NCBI RefSeq assembly: GCF_029525555.1
Contig: NZ_JAPDHZ010000002.1
Span: 1,897,868-1,961,867 of the forward strand
Length of the DNA: 64,000 bases
Direction: 5' to 3'
Origin: Cohnella ginsengisoli
GTDB lineage: Bacteria > Bacillota > Bacilli > Paenibacillales > Paenibacillaceae
Each line of letters opens with the position of its first letter. Positions within the stretch are counted from its first letter, which is position 1. Made by a program: the position numbers and the translations under genes. Positions 17,320 to 26,677 of this stretch are shown here, piece by piece. The notes under the pieces were generated by a model that was not told the DNA's origin, did no database searches, and saw only the letters and a list, made by a program, of their open reading frames with translations.

Positions 17320-18297
17320 GGCTAACTCGCCGCTCCCGCCGCCCAACCTCCCCAGTTACACGGTTTTTCCGGCTAACTCGCCGCTCCCGCCGCCCAACCG
17401 CCCCAGTTACACGGTTTTTCCGGCTAACTCGCGACTCCCCCACCCCGATCGCCCCAGTTACACGGTTTTTCCGGCTATCTCGCCGCTCCCGCCGTCCAAC
17501 CGCTCCAGTTACACGGTTTTTCCGGCTAACTCGCCGCTCCCGCCGCCCAACCTCCCCAGTTACACGGTTTTTCCGGCTAACTCGCCGCTCCCGCCTCCCA
17601 ACCTCCCCAGTTACACGGTTTTTCCGGCTAACTCGCCACTCTCGCCGCCCAGCCGCTCCAGTTACACGGTTTTTCCGGCTAACTCGCGACTCCCCCACCC
17701 CGATCGCACCAGTTACACGGTTTTTCCGGCTAACTCGCCGCTCCCGCCGTCCAACCGCCCCAGTTACACGGTTTTTCCGGCTATCTCGCCGCTCCCGCCA
17801 CTCAACCGCTCCAGTTACACGGTTTTTCCGGCTAACTCGCGACTCCCGCCGTCCAACCGCCCCAGTTACACGGTTTTTCCGGCTATCTCGCGACTCCCGC
17901 CGTCCAACCGCCCCAGTTACAGGGTTTTTCCGGCTAACTCGCCACTCCCGCCGCCCAGCCTACCGAGTTACACGGTTTTTTTCGGCTAACTCGCCGCTCC
18001 CGCCGCCCAGCCTACCGAGTTACACGGTTTTTCCGGCTATCTCGCCGCTCTCCCACCCCGATCGCCCCAGTTACACGGTTTTTCCGGCTAATTCGCGACT
18101 CCCCCACCCCGATCGCCCCAGTTACACGGTTTTTCCGGCTAACTCGCGACTCCCCCCACCCCGATCGCCCCAGTTACACGGTTTTTCCGGCTAACTCGCC
18201 GCTCCCGCCGTCCAACCGCCCCAGTTACACGGTTTTTCCGGCTAACTCGCCACTCCCCCACCCCGATCGCTCCAGTTACACGGTTTTTTCGGCTATT
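17320..18297 (+). repeat. 19-copy 51-bp intergenic minisatellite
   Basis: Nineteen tandem units of 51 bp fill the gap between the FMN reductase and the DUF559-like gene. Each has a conserved ~30-bp block (CCAGTTACACGG, five T, CCGGCTAACTCGC) and a ~21-bp variable block of only a few alternating types (CGCTCCCGCCGCCCAACC versus GACTCCCCCACCCCGATCG). GTTA...CGG-TTTTT-CCG...TAAC can fold into a small hairpin in every unit. One-base slips occur at ~17975 and ~18153. It is open in both strands only because 51 is a multiple of three; no ribosome binding site or start supports translation. Confidence 0.92.
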
Positions 18298-18315
18298 TCC
18301 CCTTTAAAAACAATC

Positions 18316-19011
18316 CTATCGCTTCCATAGTAGCTCCTTGCCCTGCTCCGCGATCGCATATCGATGGCACCTTCGCTCGCCTCCCCCGACGCGCAGGAGC
18401 AGTTGGGACAACGTCATGCTCCGCAGAAGTATGCGTGCTTTGTCCTGTCGGACGCCCAACCAATCGCACACGTCATTCAGTGTGAAATCCAGCACATCGA
18501 CCGCCATCCTGAGCAGCTCCCTTTCATAAACGTCCAAGTCTCTTAACCCGCTACCGCCTCGCCCCCGCCTACCCAACAGCTCGTATACCGCTCGCCTGCA
18601 CATATCCGGCTTCTTGTCCAACTCGTCCCGGCTGAACGGAAAATACGCGTAGCCGCTCAGCGCGAACGTGCGCATCCGCATGCGCTCGAACGAGAAGCGG
18701 TCCCTCGTCGTCAACTCGACATGCGGCACGTAGCCGTCGCACTCGAACACCAGTCCCAGCGGTTCATAGAACACGTCCGCATAAATCTTGACGCCGTTCG
18801 TCCCCACGATCTCGTATTCCAAATGAAAGCCCTCAAGCGACCCGAACACCGGAAGCAGAAGGTCGGTCAACAACTTGATCGTGCCGCTTAGATCCCGCTG
18901 CAGCATCTCCAGCCGTTGCCCCTTCGCCGTCTGTCTTTGCTTTTCGATAAACGCAGCTACGATGGATGCCGCCGTTTGGTCCGCCTGCTGGCGAAACTCT
19001 TTTTTGACCAT
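18316..19011 (-). CDS. DUF559/Vsr-like endonuclease-fold protein
   Basis: About 231 residues. The centre shows a PD-(D/E)XK-like pattern, YADVFYEPLGLVFECDGYVP then HVE, followed by DRFSFERMRMRTFALSGYAYFPFS, the strand-helix order of DUF559/Vsr-like proteins. The C-terminal ~80 residues look like a winged helix (FTLNDVCDWLGVRQDKARIL). Its role is unknown; in Paenibacillaceae such genes occur as orphans. ATG 19011 is chosen, with GGAGG 14 bases upstream; an in-frame TTG at 19032 is possible. Its 3' end abuts the minisatellite. Confidence 0.65.
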   Translation of the reverse strand: MVKKEFRQQADQTAASIVAAFIEKQRQTAKGQRLEMLQRDLSGTIKLLTDLLLPVFGSLEGFHLEYEIVGTNGVKIYADVFYEPLGLVFECDGYVPHVELTTRDRFSFERMRMRTFALSGYAYFPFSRDELDKKPDMCRRAVYELLGRRGRGGSGLRDLDVYERELLRMAVDVLDFTLNDVCDWLGVRQDKARILLRSMTLSQLLLRVGGGERRCHRYAIAEQGKELLWKR

Positions 19012-19043
19012 TGCTAAGACCCGCCCCTCCAAGAGTCTAAAAT

Positions 19044-19084
19044 AAAAACAAAAAGCCGCTCGCTCCGATGAGGAGCAAGCGGCG
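19044..19084 (-). terminator. minus-strand terminator with no gene upstream
   Basis: Read on the minus strand, GCCGCTTGCTCC / GGAGCGAGCGGC hairpin followed by TTTTTGTTTTTATTTT. It points away from TetR and would end a minus-strand transcript initiated in 19085-19271, where no coding gene is visible. Confidence 0.75.
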
Positions 19085-19271
19085 TGTGCTTCACGCGCAT
19101 GTTAGTTAAAGGCCGTACGTGCGACCAGCATCAGAATAGCATACTGCGGCGGAGCTGCCAAGCTGCGCGTCTCAGGCCTCTTTATTGCGCCCGACTTCTC
19201 ATCACGGTATATTCAATCCATAATGCATATCTCGGAAAACAGCAGCCTTTGCACGGGAAAGGAGTGAGCGC

Positions 19272-19880
19272 ATGTCGCCTAGAGTGACTGAAGCATACAA
19301 AGAAGAAAAACGGGCCTCCATTCTAGCCGGGGCGCTCCACTGCTTCCTGGACAAGGGATTTCAAGCGACGACGGCCGACGACATCGCGCGTCATCTTCGC
19401 ATCAGCAAAGGCACGCTGTACGGCTACTTCGCCAGCAAGGAGGAGATCTACATTCAGCTGGCCCACGCCCGCATGGACGATATGATCGAATCGCTCAACG
19501 CGCTGTACGTGGAGACGTCGAGCGCCAAGGCGATGCTGCTGCACATGTTCGATCGCTTTCGCCGGCAGCCGTTGGACGAGCTTCGCAAATGGCTGACGTT
19601 TCACCTGGAATTCACCACCTACGCGTCGCGCCGTCCCGAGCTGATCTACTCCAACCGGGCCTACCTCGATAAAGCCCTAAACTTGCTGAGCCGGATTCTG
19701 GCGTCGGGCAAGCGATCCGGCGAATTCCGCGCCGACCTGGACGATTCCTCTGCCGCCTACCTGTTCTGGGCCGTCCGGGACGGACTCGCCATGAGCTTTC
19801 TGCTCGACGGGGACGAGACGGAGTATCGGCGAATCCTGGACGACATGGAGGCGATGGTGATGAAGCATTTGAAGGCGTGA
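19272..19880 (+). CDS. TetR/AcrR-family regulator
   Basis: A 202-residue regulator. The N-terminal HTH (ILAGALHCFLDKGFQATTAD then DIARHLRISKGTLYGYFASK) is canonical TetR. The ligand-binding half ends in a C-terminal domain of the TetR_C type (AAYLFWAVRDGLAMSFLLDG). AAAGGAGTGAG lies 5 bases upstream of the ATG. No divergent transporter neighbours it, so the target is not evident; the adjacent GH36 operon has its own two-component regulator. Confidence 0.92.
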   Translation: MSPRVTEAYKEEKRASILAGALHCFLDKGFQATTADDIARHLRISKGTLYGYFASKEEIYIQLAHARMDDMIESLNALYVETSSAKAMLLHMFDRFRRQPLDELRKWLTFHLEFTTYASRRPELIYSNRAYLDKALNLLSRILASGKRSGEFRADLDDSSAAYLFWAVRDGLAMSFLLDGDETEYRRILDDMEAMVMKHLKA

Positions 19881-19914
19881 CCGCGCTGAATGACTGCCGA
19901 TTGACCGCCGAAAC

Positions 19915-22180
19915 CTAACCCCGCAGCTCCCTTATGCGGTACATCAGGCTGTCGAAGTCGCCGCGCAGCGGCAGCTCGACGCCGATCCGCATCAGCGCAC
20001 GCCCGCTGCGGACGTCCTTCGCGCCTCCGATTTCCCTACCTTCGCCCCTCGCGCCTTCGATTTCCGAACCTTCGCCTTCGCCCCTCGCGCCTTCGATTTC
20101 CGAACCTTCGCCGCCCCTCGCGCCTTCGATCTCCGGCCTTTCGTCCTTCGCGCCTTCGATCTCCACGCCCTCAACTTCATACCGCTTATCCGGATCAAGC
20201 CCCTGCAGGCACAGACGCGGCAGCCCATCCCCGAGCTTCTGCGCGTGCAGGAACGCGAACAGCACGCTCTCCTCGCCGCTGTCGCCCACTCCGACGTATT
20301 GCACCGCGTCCACGCCCTTATGCTTGAGCGCCGCCAGCCGGTACTGCCTGCCGCCCTGCACGAGCGGCCGGATCGCCTTGTACTGCGCGACCAGCTTGGC
20401 CGCCTCCGTCAGTTGCCCCTCGCTCCACTCGTTCAGGTTGGCGCCAATCCCGAGCGTGCCCGTCATCGCGCTGTGGAAGCGGTACTTCAGCGAAGTGACC
20501 CGTTGGTTCATCCCGCTCACCGCTTCCGTCACCCAGCAGGTCATCAGCTTCGGCCCGTACGCATACGAGAAGCCCTCCTGAATGCTAAGCCGGTCGAACG
20601 CGTCGGTATTGTCGCTCGGCCACGCCTGGTCGGCATAGCGCAGCATCCCGAGATCGATGCGCGAGCCGCCGCCCGCGCAGGTCTCGAACGCCACGCCGGG
20701 GAAGCGCCGACGCAGCTCCCCCCCAGATCTCGTACAGGCTCCGCACGTGGCGAATCCATAGTTCCTTCTGCCGGTTCAGCGGATGCTCTTGCATGCCGGG
20801 CTCCGTGATGGTTCGGTTCATGTCCCATTTGACGAAGGCGATATCGTGTTCGCCGAGCAGCCGCGACATGAAGTCGACAATGTAGCTTTTCACCGCCGGA
20901 TTCGAGAGATCGAGCACCAACTGGTTGCGCGGCTCCGTCCGGGGACGCGTCGGAAAATGATAGACCCAGTCCGGATGGCTGCGGTACAGCTCGCTGTCCG
21001 GGTTGACGGCCTCCGGCTCCACCCAAATACCGAACGCCATGCCGAGTCCGCGCACCCGACCGATGAGCTCTTCGAGCCCGTTCGGAAATTTATCCGGGTT
21101 CACGGTCCAATCGCCGAGCCCCGCCCGGTCGTGATGCCTCTCGCCGAACCAACCGTCGTCGATGACGAACAGCTCCGCGCCGATTTTCGCCGCGCGCTCC
21201 GCCAACGCTATCTGGTCCTTGGCGTTGACGTCGAAATCGGTAGCCTCCCACGAATTGTAGAGCACCTTGCGCAGTTCCCGGCTTGGCGACACATGCTCGT
21301 ATTGGTAGCGGTGCAGCGCGCGGCTCATCGCCCCGAAGCCGCCCGCGGCATATCCGCCGACGAACGACGGCGTCTCGAAGCGCTCGCCCGGCCCCAGCGT
21401 CCATTCGCTGTCGAAGTCGTTAATGCCGCCCGTGACCCGCACGCGGCCGAACGCCGTCTTCTCGAGAACGATTTTCCAGTTGCCGCTCCAGCCGAGCGCG
21501 CCAAACCATACCTTCCCGCCTTCCTCGGTCGCTGCCCCGTCGTCGATCGCGAACCAGGGGTTCGCATGGCCGTCGGTGAACCCGCGCCGCGACTCCAGCA
21601 CCTTCTTCCCTTCCGTGAGTTCCGCGCTTCGCAGCTGAAACTCGCCGGCCCATTTGCCCGTCACGTGCGTCAGCCGGTAATCGCGAAGCGCCGGCAGGGA
21701 CCAAGCCGCCGACTGGGCGCTCTCGAGCACGACATCGCGGTCGCCGGTATTGACGATCGCAGCCGACCGCTCGATCAGGTCATGCCCGGGCCGGACCGCG
21801 TATGCCAAATGCGCTTCGAGCGGATACGCCTCATCCCGGAGCGCGATCGTCAGCGTCTCCTTGCCGTCGTCCGCCCGCTCGATCCGGTGACCGGCATAGG
21901 CCATGCGCAGATCGCGCACGCCGTCATGCCAGCGTACTTTGAGCGACGGCTCCATGTACGACAAACCGCCCCAATAGGCGAATTCCTCCGTCTCGCGGTC
22001 GAGCGCGGCATCGAACGAGCTGTGGAGCCGGGAGCCGAGCAGCGGCGCGCAGTCCGCGGCCGCCACCGGGGCTCCCCAATACAGATGCTGCAGGACGCCT
22101 TTTTCGTTCAGCCCGAACACGTAAGAGCTGCCGTCCGTCATGATCGAGAACAGGCGGAGGTCCGAATCGAATTGGATCAT
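19915..22180 (-). CDS. GH36 alpha-galactosidase (one frameshift; internal Glu/Gly repeat)
   Basis: A retaining alpha-galactosidase of ~750 residues after joining two frames at seven C (20718-20724, one extra base). The GH36 features are NSWEATDFDV, FVIDDGWFGERH, the nucleophile Asp in FVKWDMNR, TCAGGGSRIDLGML, and the acid/base Asp in WPSDNTDAFDRL. Near the C-terminus the domain is interrupted by a repeat of EIEGA(R/K)GEGEGS-like units (~20020-20170) before it resumes SGRALMRIGVELPL. The start overlaps the end of GH97 by 4 bases, so translation is coupled. There is no signal peptide; it acts inside the cell on galactosides brought in by the ABC importer of this locus. Confidence 0.92.
20015..20175 (-). 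repeat. in-frame coding repeat inside the GH36 C-terminal domain
   Basis: Four to five imperfect copies of a ~27-33 bp unit (core CCTTCGATTTCCGAACCTT on the plus strand) encode EIEGAR/K-GEG-type repeats. All unit lengths keep the reading frame. Confidence 0.8.
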
Positions 22181-24810
22181 CGACGACCTCCCGAGCTCTT
22201 CTCCAGCCGCAAGCCGATTCTCCCGATCTCGGGGGCAAGCTCTTCGTCATGGTACAGCTTGATGCGGTTCGCGCCCTTCTTCAGCCGGATCTTCACCTCC
22301 TTGATGCCCGAAATGTCCCAGCGGGCCGGCCCCCAGCCGCCGGTGTTGAAAAGCACGGAACGAATGGGCGGCTCGTCGTTCACGGCGATCAGCAGCGGCC
22401 GGTTCTCGCCGGAATAATAGTCCAAGGTAAGGATGTGCTCGCCGTCTACGTCGGCCATGACCGACCCGAACGTAATCGAGCCGCCGCGGCCGATGCCGAC
22501 CGCCTTGCGCAGGCCGGCGGCGCCGTCGACATGGCTGAGCCCCGCGCCGCCCGCGAGCAAGCCAGTCTCTGCCGGGTAGTACGTGTCCTCGTACGGCGCC
22601 CAGCCGATGACCCGGATCTGATCGATCCCCGGAGCGGGCTCGCCATCGCCGCTGCGTCCCAGCACGATCGTATTCTCGCCCTGCCGGAGCGTCACGACGA
22701 CATCGGACGTTCGTACGACCTCGTCGCCGCCCGAGGATTCAAGACGCGCGACCTGCGGCTCGCCCCCGTTCACGCTGACGCGGAGACTGCTCGGCGCCGC
22801 GGACAGATCGAACAGCCGCAGCGTATGCCGGCCCTCTCGCTCCGCGACAATCCCCTCGAACGCCAGCCCGCCGTCGCCGCCCAGGCGAACCGCGCTGCCG
22901 CCCGCGGCATTCTCGCAAGCGACGCGGTCCGCGCTTCCCCGAAGGACCGCGTCCAGCGAAGAATAGGTCTTCGCGTCGGCGTCCATGTACCCGCCCTGCA
23001 CGCCGGACTTGAGCGCATGCTGGCCGTCGCTAATATAGAGCGCGAAGCCGCCGCTGTCGAGCGACTGCACGGACACGCTGTCCCGGCTCGTCAAGCGGCG
23101 CACCTCTTTTTTCAGCACGTCGCCGTTCTTGCCGTCTCTGTAAATCTCGACCTCGTACTCGCCTTCGGGCAGGAAGTCCAGCGACAGGGTCAGACTCCGC
23201 GCCGACGTCACGATGCCGCCGACGAACCATTCTTGATCCGCCCTGCGCATCAGGACTGCATGGTCGCCCGGGAAGCCCGACAGCACCTTCACTTCGTCGA
23301 ACCGGGCAGGCAGCCTGCGCATGAATTCGGTGCCCTTCCATGCCTCGTAAGCGTAGATCGAATCCGCGAAATGCTGCACGCCGGAGTCGTACACGACCGA
23401 GAGGGCCAACTGATGCCCCTGCGTCGTGTTGCGGTTCAGGTTGGAGAAGCCGGTCACCGTGTAATCCATCGGCCCCACGACGTTGCGGGTGAACGGCACG
23501 GTGCAGTTGTGCACGGCATGCGGCAGCCCGCTCCATTTGTAATGCTCCAGCCCGAGGATGCCTTCGGCCGTCATGATGTTTGGATACGTCCGCCCCTCGC
23601 CTGCCGGCTTCGTGCTGCCGTGAAAGTTGATCATCAGCTTGTGCGCCGTCATGAGATCCGCGATCATGTTGTACTGCCACATCGTGTGCTGCGAGTCGTT
23701 CATGAAGAAGTCGACCTTCAGCCCGACGACGCCCCACGCCGCCCAACGCGGAATCTTCTCCTGCGCCTTCTCCAGCGTGTCGATCGCCTGCATGTCGGAC
23801 CACAGCCAGACGTCGACGCCGCGCGCTCTGCCGTAGTCGCACAGATCCTTCACCCAGCTATCGTCCCAGCCCGCATCCACCGTGATCGCCTCGAATCCCA
23901 TGGCCGCGGCAAAGTCGACGTAGCGCTTCTGCTCGCTGTACAGCTGCGCGCCGTTTTCGAACGCCCACCAAGACCAGATGCTGCGCGCCGGCTTGATCCA
24001 GGACGTATCTTCCCAGTCGCACGGCGGGTTGAGGTTGTAATTCAGCGTACTGTTCACCAATTGGTCCAGCGTGTCGCAGACGGTGACGATCCGCCAAGGC
24101 GTCGCGAGCGGCAGTTCAGCCTTCATCGGCTCGAGCTGCTCGGGCGCGAAGGCGATCTTCATCCGGCCGTCCGGCTCGGTCTGCAGGTGGCTGGAGCAGT
24201 AGCTGCCGCCCGTGTTCAGAATGCCGGCTTCGGTGATCATCGCCCAGCGGCTATCCTCCGCGCTGTGCAGGAGCGCCGGCATGCCGTAATCCCGTCGGCC
24301 CGCCTTTTCCCAGCCGCAGCGGTTGTACGTGCCTTCGTACGTGTTCACCCAATCCTGGAGCCACAGGTCGTCGTAAGTTTTCGGAAAATCGAAGTCGGTA
24401 TACTCTCCATAGATGCGGAAGGTCTGCGCGCCTTCTGCTGCACGCTCTACCGTAACTTCCCCCGAGTCCCCGCCGATCGCATAACGGAAAGCAAGGCCGT
24501 CGTCGAACAGACGGAAGCAGACGGATACGGCCAAGCGTTCGACCTCGAAGTGCAGCGCGAGCTCGTTGGCTTCGTTCACATAAACCGACTTCTTGCTGAC
24601 CGGCAGCGAATAGCGCTCCGAGATCGCAGATTCCTCGCTCCTTATGAAGCTGTAGCCGGTGCGCAGGTCGCCGAGGCTCGTCGCCATGCCCAATCTGGAC
24701 CGGCCGAGGACGTCGCGTCCGTCCGACGCCAACGAATAATAAAGACCTTTTTCTTCATCTTGAAAAACGGACAGCGCAAGTTTTCGATCGGGCGAAACAA
24801 GTTTCCACAT
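22177..24810 (-). CDS. GH97 glycoside hydrolase with C-terminal CBM35-like modules
   Basis: An 877-residue protein. The N-terminal beta-sandwich (~1-240) and (beta/alpha)8 barrel (~250-520) match GH97 (SusB-like): IWSWWAFENGAQL, FEAITVDAGWDDSW, VGLKVDFFMNDSQ (the Asp matches the nucleophile of retaining GH97 alpha-galactosidases) and MTAEGILGLEHYKW with a Glu near the acid/base position. The GH97 C-terminal beta domain follows (~560-610). Residues ~620-877 hold two CBM35-like galactose-binding folds (TYSSLDAVLRGSAD, then YPAETGLLAGGAG). There is no obvious signal peptide. GGAG lies 9 bases before the start. It is co-transcribed between the permease genes and GH36; an alpha-galactoside substrate is likely. 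Confidence 0.88.
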   Translation of the reverse strand: MWKLVSPDRKLALSVFQDEEKGLYYSLASDGRDVLGRSRLGMATSLGDLRTGYSFIRSEESAISERYSLPVSKKSVYVNEANELALHFEVERLAVSVCFRLFDDGLAFRYAIGGDSGEVTVERAAEGAQTFRIYGEYTDFDFPKTYDDLWLQDWVNTYEGTYNRCGWEKAGRRDYGMPALLHSAEDSRWAMITEAGILNTGGSYCSSHLQTEPDGRMKIAFAPEQLEPMKAELPLATPWRIVTVCDTLDQLVNSTLNYNLNPPCDWEDTSWIKPARSIWSWWAFENGAQLYSEQKRYVDFAAAMGFEAITVDAGWDDSWVKDLCDYGRARGVDVWLWSDMQAIDTLEKAQEKIPRWAAWGVVGLKVDFFMNDSQHTMWQYNMIADLMTAHKLMINFHGSTKPAGEGRTYPNIMTAEGILGLEHYKWSGLPHAVHNCTVPFTRNVVGPMDYTVTGFSNLNRNTTQGHQLALSVVYDSGVQHFADSIYAYEAWKGTEFMRRLPARFDEVKVLSGFPGDHAVLMRRADQEWFVGGIVTSARSLTLSLDFLPEGEYEVEIYRDGKNGDVLKKEVRRLTSRDSVSVQSLDSGGFALYISDGQHALKSGVQGGYMDADAKTYSSLDAVLRGSADRVACENAAGGSAVRLGGDGGLAFEGIVAEREGRHTLRLFDLSAAPSSLRVSVNGGEPQVARLESSGGDEVVRTSDVVVTLRQGENTIVLGRSGDGEPAPGIDQIRVIGWAPYEDTYYPAETGLLAGGAGLSHVDGAAGLRKAVGIGRGGSITFGSVMADVDGEHILTLDYYSGENRPLLIAVNDEPPIRSVLFNTGGWGPARWDISGIKEVKIRLKKGANRIKLYHDEELAPEIGRIGLRLEKSSGGRR

Positions 24811-24843
24811 GTGCGTAATCTCCGTTCGATAGTTGATGGATGG

Positions 24844-25728
24844 CTAGCCCTTCACGCTGCCCATGACGATGCCTTCGGCAAAGTATTTTTGCAGGAAAGG
24901 GTACACGAGCAGCACCGGCAGCAAGGCGACGATGACTTGGGCGGCGCGCGAAGTCCGGTCGGAGATTAAGGACCACTTGGCGACGTCGGCGGCCGACAGG
25001 AGCGACATGTCGCGGTTCACGATGACGGTCTGCAGATAGCTTTGAAGCGGGTAGTGCTCGGGGCGGTTCATCAAAATAAGTCCTTCAAACCACGAGTTCC
25101 AATGGTTCACGATGCAAAACAGCGTTAACGTCGCGATCGCCGGCGCGGACAGCGGGACCGCGATGCGCCACAGCGACTGCCACCTTCCGGCGCCGTCCAT
25201 CAGGCCCGCTTCCTCGATCTCGTCGGGCAGCGACTTGAAGAAGTTGAGCAGCAGGATGACGTTCATCACCGGCACTGCGCCGGGCAGAATCAACGCCCAG
25301 AAGGTATCGACGATGCCGGTCATCTTGATCGTCATATACCAGGGAATGAGCCCGCCGCTGAACAGGATCGTCACCACGAAGTACCAGGCGTACGGCCCGC
25401 GGAACCGAAAGTCCTTGCGTTCCTTGGACAGCGGATAGGCGACGAGAATCGTCAGCAGCATGTTCAGCGGAACGCCGACCGCCACGCGCAGCAGGGACAC
25501 GGCGAACGCGCGGCCGAACTCCGGCTTGCCGAGCACGAATTCGTACGACTTGAGATTGAAGCCGACGGGCCACAGGTTCACCCGTCCCGAGCCGACGGCC
25601 GCGCTGCTGCTGAGCGAGATCGCCAGCACGTTCACGATCGGCAGCAGGCACGCGAGCGCCACGAGAGCCAGAAGGAAGTAATTGAGCGCGACGAAGGTTC
25701 GTCTTTCCCAGGATGCATCGTTGTACAT
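24844..25728 (-). CDS. carbohydrate ABC permease, CarB/LplC type
   Basis: A 294-residue inner-membrane permease with six predicted helices, starting FVALNYFLLALVALACLLPI. The binding-protein-dependent transport signature EEAGLMDGAGRWQSLWRIAV (EAA loop) is present. The C-terminus ends in QKYFAEGIVMGSVKG, the hallmark of the LplC/YtcP group. ATG 25728 is used; the longer reading runs back into the preceding permease gene. It pairs with the LplB-type permease upstream (17-base gap) and the lipoprotein upstream of that. The ATPase is absent, as usual for this family, which borrows an MsmX-type ATPase. Confidence 0.92.
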   Translation of the reverse strand: MYNDASWERRTFVALNYFLLALVALACLLPIVNVLAISLSSSAAVGSGRVNLWPVGFNLKSYEFVLGKPEFGRAFAVSLLRVAVGVPLNMLLTILVAYPLSKERKDFRFRGPYAWYFVVTILFSGGLIPWYMTIKMTGIVDTFWALILPGAVPVMNVILLLNFFKSLPDEIEEAGLMDGAGRWQSLWRIAVPLSAPAIATLTLFCIVNHWNSWFEGLILMNRPEHYPLQSYLQTVIVNRDMSLLSAADVAKWSLISDRTSRAAQVIVALLPVLLVYPFLQKYFAEGIVMGSVKG

Positions 25729-25744
25729 AGCCGACCCACTTTTC

Positions 25745-26641
25745 CTAAAAAATCCGGTAATTGGCCCATCCATAGGCGAGGACGTACGAGGCCCCGATGA
25801 GACCGAACGACACGACCGATTTAAACAGCCCCACGGCGGTGGCGACGCCGTAGTTCGCGTTCTCCAGTCCGATCCGGAAAACGAGCGTATCGATGATGTC
25901 CCCTGTCTTGTAAACTTGCGGGCTGTACAGGTTAAAAATCTGCTCGAAGCCTGCGTTGAGCACGTTGCCGAGACTTAAGACGGACATGAGGATAATCATC
26001 GGAAGCAGGCCCGGCAGCGTGACGTAGAGCGTCTGGCGCAGCCGGCCGGCGCCGTCGAGCGCCGCGGCCTCGTACAGCGCGGGGTTGATGCCGGTCAGCG
26101 CGGCCAGGTAGACGATCGTGCCGTAACCGAACTCCTTCCACGTATCGGACAGCGCCATCGTATAAGGGAACCAGCCCGGGTCGCCCAGGAAGTAAATCTC
26201 TTTCATGCCGAGTCCGCGGAGCAGCTCGTTCACGATGCCGGTGGACGGCGAGAGGATGTCGATCAAGAGGCCGCTGAGAATGATCCAGGACAGAAAGTGC
26301 GGGAAATAAATGATCGTCTGCACGCTTCGCTTGAACAGCCGGCTGCGGGCTTCGTTCAGCATGAGCGCGAAGGTGACCGGCACGACGACGCCCGCGGCCA
26401 TCTTCATGACGGCGATAAAAACCGTGTTCCAGAGGACGCCCGAGATCTCGGGCATATGCAGCATGTATTCGAAGTTGCGCCAGCCCACCCAAGGGGACCC
26501 GAACATCCCCTTGGACGGCGCCAGCCGCTTGAACGCCATGACGATTCCCGCCATCGGCACGTAGCTGTAGACGAAGACCAGAACGACGCCCGGAATCAAC
26601 ATCAGGTGAAAAGGCCATTCGCCGCCGTGCTTGCGCTTCAT
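25745..26641 (-). CDS. carbohydrate ABC permease, LplB type
   Basis: A 298-residue permease with six helices. LplB-type landmarks are FHLMLIPGVVLVFVYSYVP, MAFKRLAPSKG, the FPHFLSWIILSGL segment, and the EAA loop LYEAAALDGAGRLRQTLYVT. The end is YVLAYGWANYRIF. ATG 26641 has AGAGG 9 bases upstream. It partners the CarB-type permease to form the channel for an oligosaccharide delivered by the lipoprotein encoded just upstream. Function is inferred from the operon with GH97 and GH36: alpha-galactosides. Confidence 0.92.
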   Translation of the reverse strand: MKRKHGGEWPFHLMLIPGVVLVFVYSYVPMAGIVMAFKRLAPSKGMFGSPWVGWRNFEYMLHMPEISGVLWNTVFIAVMKMAAGVVVPVTFALMLNEARSRLFKRSVQTIIYFPHFLSWIILSGLLIDILSPSTGIVNELLRGLGMKEIYFLGDPGWFPYTMALSDTWKEFGYGTIVYLAALTGINPALYEAAALDGAGRLRQTLYVTLPGLLPMIILMSVLSLGNVLNAGFEQIFNLYSPQVYKTGDIIDTLVFRIGLENANYGVATAVGLFKSVVSFGLIGASYVLAYGWANYRIF

Positions 26642-26677
26642 CGTGTTCGCCTCTTCCCGCATTCGTACTGCGCTTCG

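Noticed and set aside
17111..18194. Long Pro/Ser- and Arg-rich open frames through the 17.3-kb array
   Set aside because: They are open only because the 51-bp unit is a multiple of three; no ribosome binding site or domain, and several frames on both strands are equally open.
17320..18297. CRISPR array
   Set aside because: The 'spacers' are only a few alternating, similar types, the period is constant at 51, and no cas genes are present.
22249..24969. 906-residue plus-strand frame opposite GH97
   Set aside because: Antisense shadow of a GC-rich gene; composition is Arg/His/Ala-rich and no motif is seen, while the minus strand has clear GH97 motifs.
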